The translations under genes were made by a program, and so were the position numbers. A stretch of 64,000 nucleotides of DNA from an uncultured Lachnospiraceae bacterium. GTDB lineage: Bacteria; Bacillota; Clostridia; Lachnospirales; Lachnospiraceae. The stretch is taken from NCBI GenBank assembly GCA_910584725.1, contig CAJUBE010000014.1, positions 37,759 to 101,758 on the forward strand, read 5' to 3'. The number at the start of each line of letters is the position of its first letter. Position 1 is the stretch's first letter. The notes under the pieces were generated by a model, which saw nothing but the letters and a program-made list of their open reading frames with translations, ran no database searches and had not been told where the DNA came from. Shown here piece after piece: positions 1 through 7,961 of the stretch.

Positions 1-926
1 CCCATCCTTCTCGGACGACCTGTGGTCGCGCCGAACTCTCCGCCGTCGCCGCCCCGTCTGCGAAGTTCGTCCGCCTCGTCGCCGAAAATCTCCGACACAA
101 ACACACCCGCTCCCACCGCGGAAGAATACGCCTTGCATACCGTAATAATCTGTTTGATCTCATAGGGCGGGATACCTGCGCCGATCGCGCCGTAAGCCGC
201 CAGCGTGGAGGAGGACGTCACCATCGGGTAAATCCCGTGGTCAGGGTCTTTGAGCGTGCCGAGCTGTCCTTCCAGAAGCACGGTCTTGCCGTCCTTGATC
301 GCCTGATCCAGATAGGAGGACACGTCGCACACATAGGGCGCGATCATCTCCCGGTACTGCTGCATCACAGCGAACAGTTCCTGCGGATCAACGGCAGGCT
401 TATGGTAAAGATGCTCCAGAATCACATTCTTCGTCTCACATACCCGCTCCAGTTTCTCCTTCAGTAAATCCTCGTCAAAAAGCTCGCTCACCTGAAAACC
501 GATCTTTGCGTACTTATCAGAGTAAAAAGGCGCAATCCCCGACTTCGTGGAGCCGAAGGACTTTCCGCCAAGTCTCTCTTCCTCGTACTGGTCAAATAAA
601 ATATGGTAGGGCATCACGATCTGACAGCGGTCGGACACCAAAATCTTTGGCTTTGGTACATCCCTGTCCGTCAAGGACTTGATCTCATCCACCAGAAGCG
701 GAATGTTGAGTGCAACACCATTGCCGATGATACTGGTAATGTGCCCGTAAAACACACCTGACGGCAGCGTATGCAGCGCAAACTTGCCGTAATTGTTTAC
801 AATTGTGTGTCCCGCATTCGCGCCTCCCTGAAAACGCACCACGATATCCGCTTTTTCCGCCAGCATATCCGTGATCTTCCCTTTTCCCTCGTCGCCCCAG
901 TTGGCGCCCACAACAGCTTTTACCAT
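1..926 (-). CDS. purA: Adenylosuccinate synthetase, 3' end outside the window
   Basis: Cytosolic GTP-dependent ligase joining IMP and aspartate to adenylosuccinate, the first committed step to AMP. The N-terminus reads MVKAVVGANWGDEGKGK, containing the family GDEGKGK nucleotide-binding loop, followed by the conserved GGANAGHT stretch. About 309 residues are visible; the family is usually ~425, so roughly the C-terminal quarter lies beyond the left edge. The ATG (complement 924-926) follows a strong GGAGGAGGG ribosome site. It lies 121 bp after rarA, separated by a hairpin, so it probably has its own promoter. purB, the next enzyme toward AMP, is about 7 kb away on the same strand. Confidence 0.96.
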   Translation of the reverse strand, partial: MVKAVVGANWGDEGKGKITDMLAEKADIVVRFQGGANAGHTIVNNYGKFALHTLPSGVFYGHITSIIGNGVALNIPLLVDEIKSLTDRDVPKPKILVSDRCQIVMPYHILFDQYEEERLGGKSFGSTKSGIAPFYSDKYAKIGFQVSELFDEDLLKEKLERVCETKNVILEHLYHKPAVDPQELFAVMQQYREMIAPYVCDVSSYLDQAIKDGKTVLLEGQLGTLKDPDHGIYPMVTSSSTLAAYGAIGAGIPPYEIKQIITVCKAYSSAVGAGVFVSEIFGDEADELRRRGGDGGEFGATTGRPRRM

Positions 927-951
927 AATACCCTCCTCCTTCATTCAGCAT

Positions 952-978
952 AAGCAGACTCGAAATGCTTATACGCGC
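952..978. repeat. Short hairpin repeat of the ATAAGCAGACT type
   Basis: GCATAAGC and GCTTATAC form a small hairpin around AGACTCGAAAT. The same ATAAGCAGACT start recurs at about 5653 and, with a full inverted partner, at 47123-47223, so this looks like a dispersed short repeat. It sits in the purA leader. Confidence 0.4.
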
Positions 979-979
979 A

Positions 980-1007
980 AAAGACCGGTTGTAAAAAACC
1001 GGTCTTT
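980..1007. terminator. Hairpin terminator between rarA and purA
   Basis: A perfect 11-bp stem, AAAGACCGGTT with AACCGGTCTTT, closes a 6-base loop. It lies just downstream of the rarA stop on the minus strand. The T-rich tail is better on the plus strand, so termination on the minus strand is plausible but not certain. Confidence 0.6.
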
Positions 1008-1047
1008 GTTTCTTACTTTCACATTATAAAGCAAAACCCATTTCAAA

Positions 1048-2376
1048 TCAATGCTTTTGTGCGTGCGCCTTTTTCCACGCCTTGATTTCCGCAAGTCTCT
1101 TTTTCAGAGCCTCCTCCTCACCCATGCCTGCGGGCCGGTAATATTCCCGTCCCAGAAGGGCATCCGGCAGACACTGCATATTCGTCAGCTTCTCCTCCGT
1201 GTCGTGGGCGTATTGGTAACCCTTTCCATACTCAAGATCGCGCATCAGCCCCGTCACCCCATTGCGAATCACAAGAGGCACCGGCTCCGCCAAATCTTTG
1301 ACCGCATCCTCCTTCGCCTCATTGTAAGACACCTCCATGGCGTTGGACTTGGGCGCAAGCGCCACATAGACCACCGCCTGCGTCAGATGGACGTTGCACT
1401 CCGGCATTCCCAGAAAATGGCACGCCTGATAAGCCGCCACCGCAATCTGCAGAGCACGGGGATCAGCAAGCCCCACATCCTCGCTGGCAAACCGCACCAC
1501 GCGCCTTGCCACATAAAGCGGATCCTCTCCCGCCTCCAGCATCCGCGCCAGCCAGTAGACCGCCGCGTCGGGATCGGAATTGCGCATGGATTTATGTAAG
1601 GCGGAGATGAGATTATAGTGTTCCTCCCCCTTTTTATCGTACAGAAGGGACTTCCGCATGGTGCACTGTTCCAGCGTTTCCTTGGTCACCGTGACCGCGC
1701 CTTCCGCATCCATCTCTCCGTTTAGCACAACCATTTCCAGCGTGGAAAGCGCGTTTCTGGCATCGCCATTGGCAAAGACGGCGATCATTTCAAGCGTCTC
1801 GTCGTCGATATGCACAGTCTGATTTCCGAAGCCTCTGGCATCCGTCAGCGCATGCGACAACAGCTCTTTGATCTCCTGCGTGGTGAGCGCCTGTAACACA
1901 AACACCTTGCAGCGGGATAAAAGAGCGCTGTTAATCTCAAAAGATGGATTTTCTGTCGTCGCGCCGATCAGAATAATGCTCCCCTTTTCCACGAAAGGAA
2001 GAAAAGCGTCCTGCTGCGCCTTGTTAAAACGGTGTATCTCGTCCACAAACAGAATCGTTCGAACACCGTACTGGCGGTTTTTCTCCGCCTGCTCCATAAC
2101 GGTTCTGATCTCTTTGATACCGCTTGTCACTGCCGAAAAATCAATAAAGGAAGACTTCGTTTTATTGGCAATAATTCTTGCCAGCGTAGTCTTTCCCACC
2201 CCCGGCGGCCCCCAGAAAATCATAGAGGAAACCTGATCCTGCTCGATCAGCTTCCGAAGCACCTTGCCTTTTCCAAGCAGATGCCCCTGCCCCACATACT
2301 CCTCCAGACTGCCGGGTCTGAGCTTCGCCGCCAGAGGCTGCGGCATTTCCCTGTCAAATAAAGATATCTGATCCAC
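1048..2376 (-). CDS. rarA: Replication-associated recombination protein A (RarA/MgsA), AAA+ ATPase
   Basis: Clamp-loader-like AAA+ ATPase acting at stalled replication forks. Walker A GPPGVGKTTL lies near residues 56-65 and Walker B ILFVDEIHRF near 108-117; the C-terminal half contains the family's oligomerisation region. Length 442 is normal. The start codon appears to be GTG with only a weak purine-rich site upstream. It begins 5 bp after the bactofilin stop, so it is probably translated from the same transcript as bactofilin and the LytM-like gene. Confidence 0.95.
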   Translation of the reverse strand: MDQISLFDREMPQPLAAKLRPGSLEEYVGQGHLLGKGKVLRKLIEQDQVSSMIFWGPPGVGKTTLARIIANKTKSSFIDFSAVTSGIKEIRTVMEQAEKNRQYGVRTILFVDEIHRFNKAQQDAFLPFVEKGSIILIGATTENPSFEINSALLSRCKVFVLQALTTQEIKELLSHALTDARGFGNQTVHIDDETLEMIAVFANGDARNALSTLEMVVLNGEMDAEGAVTVTKETLEQCTMRKSLLYDKKGEEHYNLISALHKSMRNSDPDAAVYWLARMLEAGEDPLYVARRVVRFASEDVGLADPRALQIAVAAYQACHFLGMPECNVHLTQAVVYVALAPKSNAMEVSYNEAKEDAVKDLAEPVPLVIRNGVTGLMRDLEYGKGYQYAHDTEEKLTNMQCLPDALLGREYYRPAGMGEEEALKKRLAEIKAWKKAHAQKH

Positions 2377-2381
2377 GTTAT

Positions 2382-2843
2382 TTATCTCTTATTCCATTTG
2401 TTGTTATTGTTGTTATCCTTTTTGGCTTCCTCTTCCTTCTGCTCTTCCGTCTCAGATACATTGGAAGAAGTTTCCGCCAGAGGCGCAAGCCCTTCTGTAT
2501 TCATGATACACTGTCCCTGGAATACCGCGTTTTCATCAACAACCAGACTCTTCGTGCGGATATTGCCGATCACCTTACCGGTGGAGGCCACCTCAGTTCT
2601 GCCGCCGGAAGTAAGATCACCCTCCAGAGAACCGCCTATTATAATACTGCTGCCCTTCACATTACCCTTCACCTTACCGCTGGAACTGATAATGAGCGCA
2701 CCCTCCGTCTCCACATCACCGGTTACACTCCCCTCCACACGAACGGCCTCTTTGGCGCGGATGTCGCCATCCACCACCATATCAGCGCCAATGATGCTGC
2801 TGATCTTTGCGTTAATCTGTTCTACCGACTTTTTTCCCAACAT
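2382..2843 (-). CDS. Bactofilin family cytoskeletal protein
   Basis: A 153-residue protein with a central run of short beta-strand turns (GDIRAKEAVRVEGSVTGDV, KGNVKGSSIII and similar) characteristic of bactofilins, which polymerise into filaments without nucleotide. The tail is acidic then Asn-rich. I choose the ATG at 2841-2843 because GGAGG precedes it; an upstream in-frame start would overlap the preceding gene. Ten bases separate it from the LytM-like gene. Bactofilin next to an M23-like protein is a known pairing in shape control. Confidence 0.9.
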   Translation of the reverse strand: MLGKKSVEQINAKISSIIGADMVVDGDIRAKEAVRVEGSVTGDVETEGALIISSSGKVKGNVKGSSIIIGGSLEGDLTSGGRTEVASTGKVIGNIRTKSLVVDENAVFQGQCIMNTEGLAPLAETSSNVSETEEQKEEEAKKDNNNNNKWNKR

Positions 2844-2853
2844 AGCTTCCTCC

Positions 2854-3624
2854 CTAACCTTTAATCTCAATCATATCAAGCGGATCCACATAGCTGTCAT
2901 CCTTCCGGATACTGTAGCCCGTCTCCGTGTTATCTTCGCCCACCAGAAAAAGCGCCACACCCTTCACAACCTGACTGCCCTCCTCCACAATGGGGCTTCC
3001 CAGATTCCGATAGGTGGTGACGTAGCCGTTTCCATGGTCGATTATCACGTAGCTTACTTCACCCTCCGCCTCCCGGACTTCCTTCACCGTGCCCGGTGCG
3101 GTGGCAACCACTTTCGTTCCTTCCGCCGCCACGAAAATGAGTTCCTTCCACTCCTCGTTCGCCTCAACCTTCAGCGTATTCTCATCCTCGTCGGCCTCAT
3201 CCTGCGCGTCCTGCGCCGCTGTATCCTCTTCCTTAATCTGCGCCGCGCCGCTCATGGGGAATCCTTTCGGAATGTAATTTTCCTCATGTGCCGCCACCAG
3301 CTCATGCTCCTGCTCTTCCTTGCGGCTCAACGTCTCCTCCAACGAAGATACCTTCCCGGCAAGACTTTCCTTTTCCGCCGCCAGCGTCTCGTTCTCCGTC
3401 TTCGTCTGAACAAGCTGCTCAAGCTGTTTGGCATTCCGCTCTATGTAGCCTCCCATGGTGATGGTCGTATACACCGCATAGCAGATCACGGCCACAAACA
3501 CCACAAAAGAGACTACCGCCAGCGCGCCCGTCTTAATGTGCATTCTCCGATGGTGCGCCGCAGGAGAATCGGAAGTTAATATTATCGTATAAGTGATCTT
3601 TCTCTTGCGCAAATCTGTGCTCAT
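2854..3624 (-). CDS. Membrane-anchored LytM/M23-like protein, apparently lacking catalytic residues
   Basis: 256 residues: a short cytoplasmic basic head, one transmembrane segment (about residues 35-57), a coiled coil (about 60-105), an acidic linker and a C-terminal beta-rich domain. That domain keeps the M23 core pattern (APGTVKEV, VIIDHGNGYVTTY) but the usual H-x-H and metal-binding His/Asp positions are not seen (RNLGS replaces the HLS region). It is therefore likely a non-enzymatic LytM factor, perhaps activating or positioning a hydrolase. The ATG at 3622-3624 is preceded by GGAGGTGACC. It heads the bactofilin-rarA operon. Confidence 0.8.
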   Translation of the reverse strand: MSTDLRKRKITYTIILTSDSPAAHHRRMHIKTGALAVVSFVVFVAVICYAVYTTITMGGYIERNAKQLEQLVQTKTENETLAAEKESLAGKVSSLEETLSRKEEQEHELVAAHEENYIPKGFPMSGAAQIKEEDTAAQDAQDEADEDENTLKVEANEEWKELIFVAAEGTKVVATAPGTVKEVREAEGEVSYVIIDHGNGYVTTYRNLGSPIVEEGSQVVKGVALFLVGEDNTETGYSIRKDDSYVDPLDMIEIKG

Positions 3625-3691
3625 AAATAAGGTCACCTCCACTCATCTTTTTCATTTTAACACATATTGCGCAAGAAAAACATAGTATTTT

Positions 3692-5563
3692 TTAAATCCG
3701 CCCCACTGCAAGCGCCCGCGTTGCGTTAATCACCGCCAGAATCATCACTCCCACATCCGCAAAGATAGCCCACCACATGCCGACCGCGCCCACTGCTCCC
3801 AAAGCCAGGCAGGCAAATTTCACCGCCAGCGCAAAGACAATATTTTCGTGGACAATCCGCAGGGTCTTTCTGGAAATCTGCATGGCCAGCGCGATCTTTG
3901 CCGGATCGTCGTCCATCAGCACGATATCCGCCGCCTCGATCGCCGCATCGGAGCCGAGCGCTCCCATGGCGATCCCTAAATCGGCCCGGGAAAGCACCGG
4001 CGCGTCGTTGATGCCGTCCCCCACAAAAGCAAGTTTCTCCTTCTTTCCTTTCGCCGCCAGAAGCTTTTCCACCTCAACCACCTTATCCGCAGGCAGAAGT
4101 TCGCTTCTCGCTTCGTCCACACCAAGTTCCTTCGCCACCGCATCCGCCACAGACTTTGCATCTCCAGTCAACATAACTATCTTACGAACTCCGGCCTTCT
4201 TAATTGCCGTAAGCGCCTCCTTCGCGCCCGGCTTCACCACGTCGGAAATCAGAATGCACCCGGCGTAGACGCCGTCCACCGCCACATACACCTGTGTCCC
4301 GATCCCTGAAACCTCCTCCGGCGCAATCTGCAGCCGCTCCATCAGCCTGCGGTTGCCCGCCGCAACCATCCGCCCATCCACATTGGCACAGACGCCGTGT
4401 CCGCTGATCTCCTCCACATCCTTCACTCGATCCCGATCAATTTCCTTCCCGTACGCCTCCCGCAGACTTCTGCTGATGGGATGCCCGGAATAACTCTCCG
4501 CGCAGGCCGCGTACTTGATCAGTTCCTCCTCGGAGAAACCTGCCGCCGCTTTCTTCGCGGTCACTTCAAACACGCCCTTCGTCAGCGTCCCCGTCTTATC
4601 GCAGACCACATACTTCGTCTCCGAGAGCGCCTCCAAGTAGTTGGAACCCTTCACCAGAATGCCCTTGGCGGAAGCGCCGCCGATTCCCCCAAAAAAGCTT
4701 AGAGGGATGGAAATGACCAGCGCGCAGGGACAGCTTATGACTAATGTGGTCAACGCTCTCGTCACCCACATGGACCAGTGCGGCTCATACCCGAAAACCA
4801 GACTCAAAACCGGCGGCAGTAAAGCCAGCGCCAGCGCGCCGTAGCAGACTGCCGGTGTATAGTATCTGGCAAACCGGGTGATAAAATTCTCGGAACGGGA
4901 TTTTTTCATGCTGGAATTTTCCACAAGTTCCAGAATTTTAGAAACCGTCGATTCCCCGAACTCCTTCGTCGTGCGCAGCTTCAAGACACCCGACATATTT
5001 ACGCTGCCACTGATGACCTGATCTCCTGCACCCACCTGTCTGGGCAGGCTTTCTCCCGTCAGCGCGCTCGTATTCAGGGATGCCTCCCCTTCTTCCACGA
5101 TACCGTCGATGGGCACCTTTTCACCGGGCATGACCGTGATGAGCGTGCCGATCTCCACCTCGTCCGGGTCTACCTGTTCTATCTTTCCATCCAACTCTAT
5201 GTTGGCGTAGTCCGGGCGGATATCCATCAGCTTCGCAATGTTCCCCCGGCTCTTCCCCACCGCGTAGCTCTGGAAAAGCTCCCCGATCTGGTAAAAGAGC
5301 ATGACCGCCACGCCTTCCGTGTATTCCCCAAGAAAAATGGCACCCACGGTAGCCACCGCCATCAGGAAATTCTCGTCGAAAACCTCCCCGTGGATCACGC
5401 CCAGAAACGCCTTGCGCAAAATATCATAGCCGATCACCAGATAGGGAACCATAAAGAGCGCAAGCCTGAGCCACGGATTCTCGATGGGTATGAATAACAG
5501 CGCAAGCACAAGAACTGCCGCGATTAAAATTCTGATAAAAACCTTCTTCTGTTTTCTCGTCAT
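3692..5563 (-). CDS. P1B-type heavy-metal transporting ATPase (Cd/Zn/Pb/Co type)
   Basis: Metal-export P-type ATPase in the cell membrane. Visible motifs: TGES (actuator, about residue 170), the intramembrane metal site CPC (SCPCALVIS, about 277), the phosphorylation site DKTGTLT (about 322), SGHP in the nucleotide domain, and GDGINDAP in the hinge. Around 623 residues from the ATG at 5561-5563, chosen for the GGGGGA ribosome site. It is short for the family because no N-terminal heavy-metal-associated CxxC domain is present. Metal specificity (Zn, Cd or Co) cannot be fixed from the motif alone. No ArsR/MerR regulator gene is adjacent, though an operator-like repeat lies in the promoter. Confidence 0.93.
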   Translation of the reverse strand: MTRKQKKVFIRILIAAVLVLALLFIPIENPWLRLALFMVPYLVIGYDILRKAFLGVIHGEVFDENFLMAVATVGAIFLGEYTEGVAVMLFYQIGELFQSYAVGKSRGNIAKLMDIRPDYANIELDGKIEQVDPDEVEIGTLITVMPGEKVPIDGIVEEGEASLNTSALTGESLPRQVGAGDQVISGSVNMSGVLKLRTTKEFGESTVSKILELVENSSMKKSRSENFITRFARYYTPAVCYGALALALLPPVLSLVFGYEPHWSMWVTRALTTLVISCPCALVISIPLSFFGGIGGASAKGILVKGSNYLEALSETKYVVCDKTGTLTKGVFEVTAKKAAAGFSEEELIKYAACAESYSGHPISRSLREAYGKEIDRDRVKDVEEISGHGVCANVDGRMVAAGNRRLMERLQIAPEEVSGIGTQVYVAVDGVYAGCILISDVVKPGAKEALTAIKKAGVRKIVMLTGDAKSVADAVAKELGVDEARSELLPADKVVEVEKLLAAKGKKEKLAFVGDGINDAPVLSRADLGIAMGALGSDAAIEAADIVLMDDDPAKIALAMQISRKTLRIVHENIVFALAVKFACLALGAVGAVGMWWAIFADVGVMILAVINATRALAVGRI

Positions 5564-5600
5564 TGGTCTTTCCCCCTGCGTTTCCATTTCTTATATGAAC

Positions 5601-5629
5601 ATTCAAACATATATTCATTCGTTTGTCAA
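5601..5629 (-). promoter_or_regulatory. Promoter with ArsR-like repeat in front of the metal ATPase
   Basis: TTGACA (5624-5629), 17-base spacer, TTGAAT (5601-5606) on the minus strand. TGAA and TTCA half-sites (5596-5599 and 5614-5617 on the plus strand) lie across the -10 region, resembling ArsR/SmtB-family half-sites although the spacing is not canonical. Promoter likely; operator assignment is inference. Confidence 0.5.
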
Positions 5630-5698
5630 GATGTAATTTTCTCTCCATGTGAATAAGCAGACTAAAAATGCTTCGCATTTCCCATTCGCGCATAAAGA

Positions 5699-5800
5699 AA
5701 GGACAACATCAGCCGCCAAGTGTGCTCCGGGATTTTCTGTGTGTGAACCGAGACACTGGCGATACGTCGCCGCACTCCTCCCAGAACTGATGTTGTCCTT
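5699..5800. repeat. Inverted repeat with 14-bp arms
   Basis: AAGGACAACATCAG (5699-5712) is exactly inverted at 5787-5800, enclosing 74 bases without a coding region. Could be a mobile-element remnant or a long hairpin RNA; no open frame supports a protein. Confidence 0.55.
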
Positions 5801-5859
5801 GTACAATTATATGCTATTTATTTCTTCTGCGCAAGCTTCCCTATTCGGGCGTGTGCAAT

Positions 5860-5940
5860 CGAGTAGGTAAGAGCCATCTTCCCCTACTCGCGCGCCGGGC
5901 ACCCGTCAGCGTATGCTGACAATCTTCCTCTGGTTGCCCG
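5860..5940. repeat. Structured non-coding stretch with three hairpins
   Basis: CGAGTAGG/CCTACTCG (5860-5867, 5883-5890), then an outer CGGGCA/TGCCCG stem (5896-5901, 5935-5940) enclosing GTCAGC/GCTGAC (5905-5910, 5915-5920). The rest of the 5.6-6.1 kb gap shows no gene. Function unknown. Confidence 0.5.
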
Positions 5941-5956
5941 TGTGCATAAATAATAA

Positions 5957-5978
5957 AGGCAGACCTTACAGCCTGCCT
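5957..5978. terminator. Small hairpin downstream of the DUF3825 gene
   Basis: AGGCAG (5957-5962) pairs with CTGCCT (5973-5978). It lies about 110 bp beyond the minus-strand stop at 6091. No strong T tract is seen, so the terminator role is tentative. Confidence 0.35.
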
Positions 5979-6090
5979 ATCATATAATGGAAATACACAT
6001 GAATAATGAAGTATAACATAAATAATAGTATATTATATCCTCTAATAAATTGTATGATACTATAATTCTTTGTTTTTGTCAAATTTCTCT

Positions 6091-6831
6091 TTAAGGCTTC
6101 AGCCAATTACTATCTGGTCTTGCGATTAGACGGGCATTATTATATGCCATATCCAACGTAAGACAAGTATGCCCTAAATATTGGTTTCCTGCCACATTTT
6201 TGCTTACAACAAGAGCCATATCCGGCACATTTTCATTAATCAGACAGATCGGTATCAGGAGCTGTATTTTTCCTTTATAATATTGAGGGACCGCTGTTTT
6301 ATAATTGGCATTTATCATCTGTTTTGCCCTTCTTACGGCACCGTCAAAAAGCATACTTTTGTTGTTGCTCTCCCTAATAGCCTCGGGAATTCTCAAAAAA
6401 TTATCCGGATCATTAAATATATGCGAATACTGTGGTATAATATCGCAATTTGTATCAAAAACCAAATCAGCCGGATTTGAAAAATAATTTGCCCTTTGCG
6501 GATATTCTGTCACACCCATATTAGAAACTTGATACGAGGTATAAAATCCATCTAAAAACCATTTTTGCTTACCCTCAATCTGATTTGGGACAAAATAAGC
6601 GTATATTTCCTGATAAAAGTCTGTATATAAACCAGTATTAAACATAGCATATTCCTGTTGTTCAATCACTTTATTTTCTTCTACCAGTTTTTCTAATGTA
6701 TGATCAATATAATTTTTTAAAATCACATTATCCGAATTCATCCCAAAGCTCCATTTTTCAGGACATAAACCCGATAAAATATTGATTTTTTTATCATATT
6801 CATGGCAATACGCAAATTGAAACAATTTCAT
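6091..6831 (-). CDS. DUF3825 domain protein
   Basis: 246 residues, recognised as DUF3825 from the pattern FNTGLYTDFYQEIYAYFVPN, the YFSNPADLVFDT stretch and the later HIFNDPDNFLRIP segment. DUF3825 proteins are often fused to nucleic-acid-binding domains; here the domain stands alone. Biochemical role unknown. The gene and its flanks are clearly more AT-rich than the surrounding genes, and it has no operon partner, consistent with horizontal acquisition. Confidence 0.75.
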   Translation of the reverse strand: MKLFQFAYCHEYDKKINILSGLCPEKWSFGMNSDNVILKNYIDHTLEKLVEENKVIEQQEYAMFNTGLYTDFYQEIYAYFVPNQIEGKQKWFLDGFYTSYQVSNMGVTEYPQRANYFSNPADLVFDTNCDIIPQYSHIFNDPDNFLRIPEAIRESNNKSMLFDGAVRRAKQMINANYKTAVPQYYKGKIQLLIPICLINENVPDMALVVSKNVAGNQYLGHTCLTLDMAYNNARLIARPDSNWLKP

Positions 6832-6915
6832 TACACGGTACTCCTGTTCACTTTATAAATATTGCATTACACGGCATTTACAAATACAACCTTTTTCATA
6901 CGAAATTCAGTTTTT

Positions 6916-7800
6916 TCATTCCCCCGGATTCACATGCACCATGATATGCTTCACCTTGGGAAAATTCTTCTCGATGGAATCGTGCACCCGCTCCGCCGTC
7001 TCGTGGGCGCACCGAAGCGTCTCCTCCCCGTCCGCGCATATTTCTATATCCACATAAATTTTGTTGCCGAAAACCCTCGTGTGCAAAAGGTCTACGCCGA
7101 GCACGCCCTCCTGCGCCGCCGCGCATTCCCGAAGCGCGGCTTCCGTCTCCTCGTCGCACGCCTTGTCTACCATCTTATCCACCGCATCCATAAAGATCTC
7201 ATATGCCGCTTTCTCAATAAACACGCAGATCACCACGCTTGCCACCGGGTCCAGAATCGGAAACCCGAGTCTCGCGCCGCCGATACCGATCAGCGCGCCC
7301 ACGGAGGAGAGGGCGTCGGAGCGGTGATGCCATGCGTCCGCCATCAGCGCGCCGGAGTCGATCCGTCTGGCGTGTATTTTCGTGTACTGGTACATCGCCT
7401 CCTTCACGACGATGGAAACAGCCGCCGCCACAAGGGCGAGCCGCCCAGGCACCGTCAGACTGGCGTAATCTCCGCCCGCAATCTGCCTGAACGCCGAATA
7501 CCCGATTCCCAGACCGGTAAAAGCAAGAATGGTGGCAAGCACAATCGCCGCCACACATTCCAGCCGCTCATGCCCGTAGGGGTGGTTCTTATCCGACTCC
7601 TTCCTCGATATCCGAATGCCGATGATCACCACAACGGTGCTGAACACATCAGACGCCGAGTGAATCGCGTCGGAGATGATCGCGCCGGAGTGGGCTAAAA
7701 TACCCGCTAACAATTTAAATACCGTCAGCGCACAGTTGGCAATAATACTGACCGCCGAGACGCGCATGGCGACCCGCTCAAATTCCTCTTCCTTTTTCAC
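6916..7800 (-). CDS. Cation diffusion facilitator (CDF) divalent metal transporter
   Basis: Membrane antiporter of the CDF family exporting Zn2+, Fe2+, Mn2+ or similar. 294 residues with about six membrane segments; the first metal site is DAIHSASD (about residue 42) and the family loop HPYGHERLE follows; a second DAWHHRSD lies near residue 150. The C-terminal cytoplasmic domain (from about 205) carries several His residues. The start appears to be GTG with AAGGTG upstream. It is the second metal exporter within 4 kb, separately transcribed. Confidence 0.92.
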   Translation of the reverse strand: MKKEEEFERVAMRVSAVSIIANCALTVFKLLAGILAHSGAIISDAIHSASDVFSTVVVIIGIRISRKESDKNHPYGHERLECVAAIVLATILAFTGLGIGYSAFRQIAGGDYASLTVPGRLALVAAAVSIVVKEAMYQYTKIHARRIDSGALMADAWHHRSDALSSVGALIGIGGARLGFPILDPVASVVICVFIEKAAYEIFMDAVDKMVDKACDEETEAALRECAAAQEGVLGVDLLHTRVFGNKIYVDIEICADGEETLRCAHETAERVHDSIEKNFPKVKHIMVHVNPGE

Positions 7801-7892
7801 TCACTGCACCTTGCTTTCCAAAAATATATTTCATTCTAATCTACCACATCCGCCATCCCCGCGCAAGCCTTTTCATTGTTTTTTCACAAATA

Positions 7893-7941
7893 AAGTATCG
7901 GCAGTTCGTCCAAACTAACTAGGACAAACTGCCGGCATACT
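7893..7941. terminator. Long hairpin terminator after purB
   Basis: Arms AAGTAT-CGGCAGTT and AACTGCCG-ATACTT with GTCC/GGAC close to the loop, between purB (stop 7962) and the CDF gene. Followed on the minus strand by a T-containing stretch. Confidence 0.7.
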
Positions 7942-7961
7942 TCAATTTCATAAAATCGCGC

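Noticed and set aside
1051..1599. Plus-strand 182-codon frame opposite rarA, and similar long frames opposite other GC-rich genes
   Set aside because: Shadow frames on the antisense of well-recognised proteins.
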